NCBI GenBank assembly: GCA_002427975.1
Contig: DIZT01000148.1
Span: 2,476 to 16,547 of the forward strand
Source of the DNA: Micrococcaceae bacterium UBA6021
GTDB taxonomy: Bacteria > Actinomycetota > Actinomycetes > Actinomycetales > Micrococcaceae
Direction of reading: 5' to 3'
DNA length: 14,072 nucleotides
Under the pieces are notes generated by a model. The model ran no database searches, had not been told where the DNA came from, and saw only the letters and a list, made by a program, of their open reading frames with translations. Position 1 is the stretch's first letter. Every line of letters begins with the position of its first letter. A program made the position numbers and the translations under genes. Positions 9,467 through 14,072 of this stretch are shown here, one piece after another.

Positions 9467-10912
9467 ATGCTTAAGCAGGGCTCTGCCTTGGACCGGTACT
9501 TCAAGATATCCGAGCGGGGGTCAAACCTCTCCCGCGAGATCCGCGGCGGCTTTGCAACGTTCTTCGCCATGAGCTACATCGTGGTGCTGAACCCGCTCAT
9601 CCTCGCCGGTCCCGATTCCAGCGGCAACACTCTTGGGTTTGGCGCTGTGGCCGCCGTGACCGCTTTTGTGGCCGGCATCCTCACCATCCTCATGGGGGCT
9701 TGGGCCAAGCACCCGTTCGCACTGGCCACGGGCCTCGGCGTCAACGCCTTCGCCGCCGTCACGGTGGCCACCAACCCGGGCCTGACGTGGCCGGACATGA
9801 TGGGCCTGGTGGTCCTCTCCGGCGTGACAATGCTGATCCTGGTCCTGACCGGTTTCCGGACCGCCGTCTTCAAGGCCGTCCCGGACGGACTCAAAACCGC
9901 CATCGTGGTCGGCATCGGGCTTTTTATTGCGTTGATCGGCCTGGTCAACGCCGGCTTCGTGCGCCGCATCCCCGACGCCGCCAACACCACTGTTCCCGTT
10001 GGCCTGGGCTTCGACGGCAAACTCCTTGGCTGGCCCACGGCCGTGTTTGTTTTCGGCCTGATCCTCACCATCGCCCTGGTGGTCCGCAAGGTCAAGGGCG
10101 CCATCCTGATCGGCATCATCGCCTCCACCATCCTGTCCGTAATCCTGGAACTCACGCTGCACATCGGCCCGAGCGTTCAGAAGGATGCGCCGTTCAACCC
10201 GCAGGGCTGGTCCCTGGTGGCCCCCCGGTTCACCGAATGGTCAGCGCCGGACCTTTCCCTGATCGGCAAGGCCAACCCGTTCGGCGCCTTTGAACACCTT
10301 GGCGTTGTGGCCGCCGCTCTGCTGGCCTTCGTGATCCTGCTGAGCATCTTCTTCGACGCCATGGGCACCATGGTGGGGCTCGCCAATGAGGCGGGCACTG
10401 TGGACAAGGACGGCAATATCCCGGACGTCGACCGCGTGCTGCAGATCGACGCGCTCGGTGCGATCGTGGGCGGCGGCGCGTCCGTCTCCTCCAACCAGAT
10501 CTTCGTCGAATCCGGCGCAGGAATCGGCGAGGGCGCGCGGACGGGCGTGGCGTCCATCGTCACGGGCCTGCTGTTCCTCGTGGCCATGTTCTTCACCCCG
10601 CTGATCAACCTGGTGCCGTTCGAGGCGGTGGCCCCGGCCCTGGTGGTTGTGGGCTTCATGATGGTCTCCCAGGTGGGCAAGATCGACTGGCAGGACTGGG
10701 GCATCGCCATCCCGGCCTTCCTGACGTTCATCCTGATGCCGTTCACCTACTCCATCGCAAACGGTCTCGGCGCCGGGTTTATCGCCTATGTCCTGATCCG
10801 GACGGTCCAGGGCCGCGTCAAGGACATCCACCCGCTCATGTGGGCCGTGGCCGCGGCCTTTGTCCTCTTCTTCGCGGTGGGGACCATCGAGGCCGCCCTG
10901 GGGATGCGCTAG
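9467..10912 (+). CDS. NCS2-family purine permease, AzgA-like (adenine/guanine/hypoxanthine)
   Basis: A 481-aa polytopic membrane protein with about 12-14 hydrophobic segments. It begins YFKISERGSNLSREIRGG, followed by FFAMSYIVVLNP, the first helix typical of the AzgA (AdeP/GhxP) branch of NCS2 carriers. Branch hallmarks follow: HPFALATGLGVNAF, FFDAMGTMVG near residue 295, and the substrate-site segment VESGAGIGEGARTG near 347. The role is proton-coupled uptake of purine bases at the cytoplasmic membrane; which base cannot be decided from sequence. The ATG at 9467 has GGAGG five bases upstream (9458-9462), and the open frame further 5' (back to 9137) overlaps the UvrA-like gene and is not used. 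Downstream lie a large palindrome and hutG, so a shared role in scavenging nitrogenous compounds is possible but not proven. Confidence 0.93.
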   Translation: MLKQGSALDRYFKISERGSNLSREIRGGFATFFAMSYIVVLNPLILAGPDSSGNTLGFGAVAAVTAFVAGILTILMGAWAKHPFALATGLGVNAFAAVTVATNPGLTWPDMMGLVVLSGVTMLILVLTGFRTAVFKAVPDGLKTAIVVGIGLFIALIGLVNAGFVRRIPDAANTTVPVGLGFDGKLLGWPTAVFVFGLILTIALVVRKVKGAILIGIIASTILSVILELTLHIGPSVQKDAPFNPQGWSLVAPRFTEWSAPDLSLIGKANPFGAFEHLGVVAAALLAFVILLSIFFDAMGTMVGLANEAGTVDKDGNIPDVDRVLQIDALGAIVGGGASVSSNQIFVESGAGIGEGARTGVASIVTGLLFLVAMFFTPLINLVPFEAVAPALVVVGFMMVSQVGKIDWQDWGIAIPAFLTFILMPFTYSIANGLGAGFIAYVLIRTVQGRVKDIHPLMWAVAAAFVLFFAVGTIEAALGMR

Positions 10913-10924
10913 CGCCTGATCCCT

Positions 10925-10990
10925 GCGCCGAGACGACACTTCGCGGCAGTGTTTCCCGGGAAACATTGCGGCGAAATGCCATCTCGGCGC
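10925..10990. repeat. 66-bp near-perfect palindrome (REP-like element or terminator hairpin)
   Basis: Two 33-base arms meet without a spacer at CCCGGG (10955-10960). Pairing base by base, 28 of 33 positions match; mismatches are 10934/10981, 10936/10979, 10939/10976, 10945/10970 and 10949/10966. Outer ends are GCGCCGAGA and TCTCGGCGC, and the innermost eight pairs are perfect. A degenerate extra copy of the core follows immediately (GTGTTTCCGGGA at 10992-11003, against GTGTTTCCCGGGA at 10949-10961). It lies 12 bases after the permease stop. No T-run follows, yet a transcript would fold into a very stable hairpin that could end or protect the permease mRNA. The form suggests a small repeated palindromic element; that needs a genome count. 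Confidence 0.85.
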
Positions 10991-11065
10991 TGTGTTTCCG
11001 GGATTCCGGACAGCCAGACGGCGGCGCTGCTGGTTTTCCGGCCCTGGCTGCGGTGAGCTAGGGGC

Positions 11066-12049
11066 ATGGTTTCTTCCGCGCTCTCCGTTGATGTCCCGCC
11101 GCAGCCCTGGAGCGGGAGGTTCGACGGCGACAGCGCGGAGCACCGCCGCTGGTGGCAGGCGGTTTCGCCTTATGCACCCGGCGCTGAGTCGCCTGACAGC
11201 CCCGGTCACGGATCTGCGGCACACGCTGCCTCCCGCCCCGCCGTGATCCTCGGCTTCGCCAGCGACGAGGGTGTGCGCCGCAACAAGGGCCGGACGGGCG
11301 CCGCCGCCGCTCCTGCCGCCATCCGGGCAGCGCTCGGCCCGCTCGCCTTCCACCTTGACCGCACTGTGTCCGACGCCGGGGACGTTGTGGTCACGGACGG
11401 CGCCTTGGAAGCCGGCCAGGCCCGTGCCGGGCAGGCAATTGCCGCCATGCTCGACGCCGGCAGGCTCACCGTGGTGCTGGGCGGCGGGCACGAGACCGCC
11501 TACGCCAGCTACCTGGGGGTGGCTGCATCCGATGCAGTGCGCGGGGGCCAGCGCCTGGGCATCCTGAACCTGGACGCACACTTTGACCTCCGCGACGAAC
11601 CCCTTCCCAGTTCGGGCACGCCGTTCCGCCAGATGGCCGAGGCGGAAGCCGCCGCGGGGCGCGAATTCCGGTACGCCGTCGTCGGGATTTCCGAGCCGAA
11701 CAACACCCGGGCACTCTTCAACACGGCGGACCGGCTCGGCGTGCGGTACCTGCCGGACGAGGACTGCACGGCGGAGCGGGTGCGGGCGTTTGTAGCGGAG
11801 TTCCTGGCCGGCGTGGACGTGCTGTACCTGACGATCGACCTGGATGTCCTGCCGGCGTCGGTGGCTCCGGGGGTCAGCGCGCCCGCCGCCTATGGCGTGC
11901 CGCTGCCGGTGATCAGCGAGGCCTGCCGGCAGGTGGCGGAGAGCGGGAAGCTCCTGCACCTGGACGTGGCGGAGCTCAACCCAGCGTTCGACATTGATGG
12001 CCGGACGGCCAAGGTCGCGGCCCGGCTAGTGAACACTCTCCTGCAGTAG
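11066..12049 (+). CDS. hutG: Formimidoylglutamase (ureohydrolase family)
   Basis: A 327-aa cytoplasmic enzyme of the arginase/agmatinase/formimidoylglutamase family. It should hydrolyse N-formimidoyl-L-glutamate to glutamate and formamide, the last step of one histidine-degradation route. The binuclear Mn ligands are all present: His142 (GGGHE), Asp170, His172 and Asp174 (NLDAHFD), Asp258 and Asp260 (TIDLDVLP). The N-terminal pattern PPQPWSGRFDGD and the segment SDEGVRRNKGRTGAA favour HutG over arginase or agmatinase. The ATG at 11066 has GGTGA nine bases upstream (11052-11056); the closer AGGGG is only one base away and cannot serve. No other hut gene is in the window, so it stands apart from hutH, hutU and hutI here. 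It ends 13 bases from the convergent response-regulator gene. Substrate assignment is good but rests on family resemblance. Confidence 0.9.
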   Translation: MVSSALSVDVPPQPWSGRFDGDSAEHRRWWQAVSPYAPGAESPDSPGHGSAAHAASRPAVILGFASDEGVRRNKGRTGAAAAPAAIRAALGPLAFHLDRTVSDAGDVVVTDGALEAGQARAGQAIAAMLDAGRLTVVLGGGHETAYASYLGVAASDAVRGGQRLGILNLDAHFDLRDEPLPSSGTPFRQMAEAEAAAGREFRYAVVGISEPNNTRALFNTADRLGVRYLPDEDCTAERVRAFVAEFLAGVDVLYLTIDLDVLPASVAPGVSAPAAYGVPLPVISEACRQVAESGKLLHLDVAELNPAFDIDGRTAKVAARLVNTLLQ

Positions 12050-12062
12050 GCGCCGGCCCCGC

Positions 12063-12731
12063 TCAGGCGGTCCGGAGCACGTAGCGCCGCTCGGGCCTGC
12101 CGACGCCGTACTTGAGCCGGACCTCCAGCGCGCCTTCGTCGTTGAGGTACTCAAGATACCGGCGGGCGCTGACCCGGGACGTGCCCAGCTTGAGCGCCAC
12201 TTCGGCGGCGGACAGGTCGCCGGCGGCCTCCTGCAGCGCTGCCTGCACCAGCTTCAGCGTTTCGATGCTGCAGCCCTTCGGCAGCGGCCGTTCGGTCCGG
12301 TCCAGGCCGAACACCCGGTTGACGTCCGACTGCTCCGCCACATCCTTGGATGAGTCAAGGCCCTGATAGGCGTTGCGGTAGTGCTCCAGCCGTTCCTGCA
12401 GGTCAGTCTGCGAAAAGGGCTTGATGAGGTAGTGGACGATCCCGCCGCGGAGGGCCTTCCGAACGGTCTCCACCTCGCGGGCGGCGCTGATCACCAGCAC
12501 GTCCAGTTCCGGAGCCACCTCCCGCAGTCTCTGCATGAGGTCCAGGCCGTTGATGTCCGGCAGGTGGATGTCCAGCAGCACCAGGTCAGGCCGCAGGCGT
12601 CCCGTCTCGATGACTGCCTGCGCGCCGGTATGGGCGACGCCGACGACGGCGAACCCGGGGGTGCGCTGGATGAACCCCGCGTGGACCTTGGCCACCATAA
12701 AGTCGTCGTCGATGATCAGGACGTTGATCAC
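12063..12731 (-). CDS. Response regulator of the CitB/DcuR (CitT) family
   Basis: A 222-aa DNA-binding response regulator. The receiver domain (about 1-122) has the acidic pocket Asp8-Asp9-Asp10, the phosphate acceptor Asp54 (LLDIHLPDINGLDLM), Ser82 (VLVISAA) and Lys104 (LIKPF), so it looks fully active. A linker is followed by a C-terminal helix-turn-helix (about 150-215, LSAAEVALKLGTSRVSARRYLEYL), with the arrangement of CitB/DpiA/DcuR proteins that control di- and tricarboxylate uptake or fermentation genes. The start is GTG (12731-12729) overlapping the TGA of the kinase gene by four bases, so the pair is translationally coupled. No carboxylate transporter gene is in the window, hence its targets are unknown. 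It is convergent with hutG with 13 bases between; I see no terminator hairpin there. Confidence 0.93.
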   Translation of the reverse strand: MINVLIIDDDFMVAKVHAGFIQRTPGFAVVGVAHTGAQAVIETGRLRPDLVLLDIHLPDINGLDLMQRLREVAPELDVLVISAAREVETVRKALRGGIVHYLIKPFSQTDLQERLEHYRNAYQGLDSSKDVAEQSDVNRVFGLDRTERPLPKGCSIETLKLVQAALQEAAGDLSAAEVALKLGTSRVSARRYLEYLNDEGALEVRLKYGVGRPERRYVLRTA

Positions 12732-13720
12732 GGTTGTGGCCTCCTTCTTTTCAGCCGCGCCGTGAAAACGGCCCCGTTGTCGTTGGCCACGGTGAGGTCG
12801 CCACCGCTCCGCCGGCAGACCACGCGCGAGAGCGCCAGCCCGAAGCCGCGTCCGCTGTCGGACCCGGGCTTGGCGGTTCCGGGCAGCTTGGTGGTGAAGC
12901 CCTGGCGGAAGATCTCCTCCAGGCCGACGCCGGAGATCCCCGGACCGGTATCGCGGACGGTCACTGTGACCTCGTCTTCGCCGTCTTCAACCATCACGCG
13001 GACGTTCCCCTCGGGGAGCCCGGCGACGGCGTCGAACGCGTTGTCCACCAGGTTCCCGGCCACCGTGGCCAGGTCACGCGAGAGGTCGTCATCCACGCGG
13101 CCGAGGGCGGATGCGGGGTCCAGTTGCAGGGTTACTCCGCGTTCGGTGGCCAGGCTGGCCTTGGCGATCAGCAGCGCCGCGAGGGCGGGGTCCTGGATGC
13201 GGCTGGTGACTTCATCGTTGAGCCGGGTCCGGTCCAGGGTGGCGCCATTGACGAACTGCACTACGGAATCGTACTCGCCGATCTGGATCAGGCCCGAAAT
13301 CACGTGCAGCTGGTTGGCGAATTCATGGGCCTGCGCCCGCAACGTGTCAGTGGCTGTCCGGGTGGCTCCCAGTTCACGTTCCAGCGAGGACAGCTCCGTA
13401 CGGTCCCGCAGCGTGGTGACCGTACCGATATCACGGCCGCGGGAACGGATCGGCACGCGGTTGAGCACCACCAGCCGGGCACGGCGGTCCAGCCCGGCGA
13501 CGGGGGCCGCAAGCAAGGGGCGCAGGTCGATGACGGCCAGGACGCGGCCGCGCCAGTTCGCCACGCCTGCGGTCCACGCAGGCAGGCTCGGGACGCGGGT
13601 CAGCGAGGGCGGTCGGCCGACCTCAGCAACGCAGGACATGGGCACGGCATAGCGCGATCCGCCCAGCCGTACGACGACCACCTCTTCGAGGGCTGCCACA
13701 GCAGCCTGCTGCTCCTCCAC
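12728..13720 (-). CDS. Soluble CitA/DcuS-type histidine kinase with N-terminal CheW-like domain
   Basis: A 330-aa kinase. Residues about 13-72 look like CheW: VVVVRLGGSRYAVPMS, then the hallmark GVANWRGRVLAVIDLRPLL (52-70). Residues 83-110 (LVVLNRVPI, then VTTLRDRTEL) match the end of the cytoplasmic PAS domain of CitA/DcuS kinases. The rest is a standard kinase core of that family: phospho-acceptor His132 in RAQAHEFANQLHVISGLI, N-box NLVDNAFDA (223-231), G1 DTGPGI (257-262) and G2 GRGFGLAL (290-297). CitA/DcuS kinases are normally about 530-550 aa with two membrane helices and a periplasmic sensor; none of that is present. The frame is continuous, with no sign of a frameshift. GTG 13720 is the outermost start; GTG 13699 is preceded by GGAGGAG at 12 bases. 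It overlaps the regulator gene by GTGA. The kinase call is sure, and the CheW call is strong by eye. The partner is unknown. Confidence 0.85.
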   Translation of the reverse strand: MEEQQAAVAALEEVVVVRLGGSRYAVPMSCVAEVGRPPSLTRVPSLPAWTAGVANWRGRVLAVIDLRPLLAAPVAGLDRRARLVVLNRVPIRSRGRDIGTVTTLRDRTELSSLERELGATRTATDTLRAQAHEFANQLHVISGLIQIGEYDSVVQFVNGATLDRTRLNDEVTSRIQDPALAALLIAKASLATERGVTLQLDPASALGRVDDDLSRDLATVAGNLVDNAFDAVAGLPEGNVRVMVEDGEDEVTVTVRDTGPGISGVGLEEIFRQGFTTKLPGTAKPGSDSGRGFGLALSRVVCRRSGGDLTVANDNGAVFTARLKRRRPQP

Positions 13721-13742
13721 GCCTGGCTCATCGGCGCAATTG

Positions 13743-14072
13743 CTACTGAGGTGTAGCCCCCGGCTTCCGGGCGATCCCCGCCAGGCCTCCCGCAGCCGCC
13801 GCGGCCGCCGTACCGGTCAGCAGGAACGCGGTCCCCCGGAAGTCGCCCGGGACGACGTGGTCACCTGCTGCGGTCCCGGTACCGAGAGCAAGGGCGATCC
13901 CCAGCCACAGCACCCGGGGGAGGACGGCCCCGACGGAATGTCGCAGGACCCGCGCGCCGGCGAGGCCGACCACGAGGTTGCCGACCCCCGCCAGCACCGC
14001 GGAGACGGGCAGCGCCAGACCGAGCGGCCGCGCAGCGACCAGGAACGCCTCCCACAAGGCCAGCTCGACGGC
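13743..14072 (-). CDS. Small membrane protein, partial (possibly DUF6113-like)
   Basis: The frame is open from the right window edge, so the true start lies outside; 109 residues are visible. A TTG at 14057 could be a start, but it has no clear ribosome site and the frame continues upstream. There are three to four hydrophobic segments (LGLALPVSAVLAGVGNLVVG, then VLPRVLWLGIALALG, then AFLLTGTAAAAAAGGLAG) with the motif GDHVVPGDFRG between the last two. The pattern of a small helical protein with a GD-containing loop resembles the DUF6113 family of actinobacteria, but I hold this loosely. Its stop is 22 bases before the first possible start of the CheW-kinase gene on the same strand, so co-transcription is plausible. 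Whether it is functionally linked to the kinase is unknown. Confidence 0.55.
   Translation of the reverse strand, partial: AVELALWEAFLVAARPLGLALPVSAVLAGVGNLVVGLAGARVLRHSVGAVLPRVLWLGIALALGTGTAAGDHVVPGDFRGTAFLLTGTAAAAAAGGLAGIARKPGATPQ

Noticed and set aside
10241..11959. A 572-codon open frame on the minus strand across the 3' half of the permease gene, the palindrome and hutG.
   Set aside because: It spans two well-supported genes and their spacer, has no recognisable domain and the composition of a GC-driven shadow frame.
12050..12062. Possible bidirectional terminator between hutG and the response-regulator gene.
   Set aside because: Only 13 GC-rich bases separate the stops, and I see no stable stem with a T-run in either direction.

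Overview
The window looks like chromosomal DNA of a high-GC actinobacterium, most likely a Micrococcaceae member of the Arthrobacter/Pseudarthrobacter type. That placement is inferred from GC-rich codon use, frequent GTG starts and the character of the proteins; it was not tested by a database search. I see no phage, IS, CRISPR, rRNA or tRNA genes.

Layout. Positions 1-5252 are read leftward. In transcription order from the right they are a tandem-domain universal stress protein, a 920-aa phosphotransferase of rifampin-phosphotransferase (RPH)-like architecture 31 bp downstream of it, a secreted LolA/RseB-like protein, and the first codons of an ABC transporter ATPase that overlaps the LolA-like gene by 4 bp. 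A roughly 400-bp non-coding stretch (5253-5662) then leads to a rightward, short FAD-binding protein. This gene is convergent with a leftward copC-like gene, and an exact 18-bp tandem duplication sits at the junction. Behind copC lies a UvrA-like ABC protein without room for a UvrB-binding domain. It is divergent from a rightward AzgA-type purine permease and a formimidoylglutamase (hutG). The permease and hutG are separated by a 66-bp near-perfect palindrome.

The right end is leftward: a small membrane protein cut by the window edge, a sensor kinase and a CitB/DcuR-type response regulator. Kinase and regulator overlap by 4 bp (GTGA).

The most unusual object is the sensor kinase (12728-13720). 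Its C-terminal half is a normal CitA/DcuS-type histidine kinase. Instead of two membrane helices, a periplasmic sensor and a full cytoplasmic PAS domain, it begins with a CheW-like domain and has no transmembrane segment. This suggests a soluble two-component kinase that takes its input by protein docking, a design I do not recognise from described systems. The palindrome and the stop-codon duplication are secondary structural finds. The remaining genes look like ordinary housekeeping, stress or nitrogen-metabolism functions.
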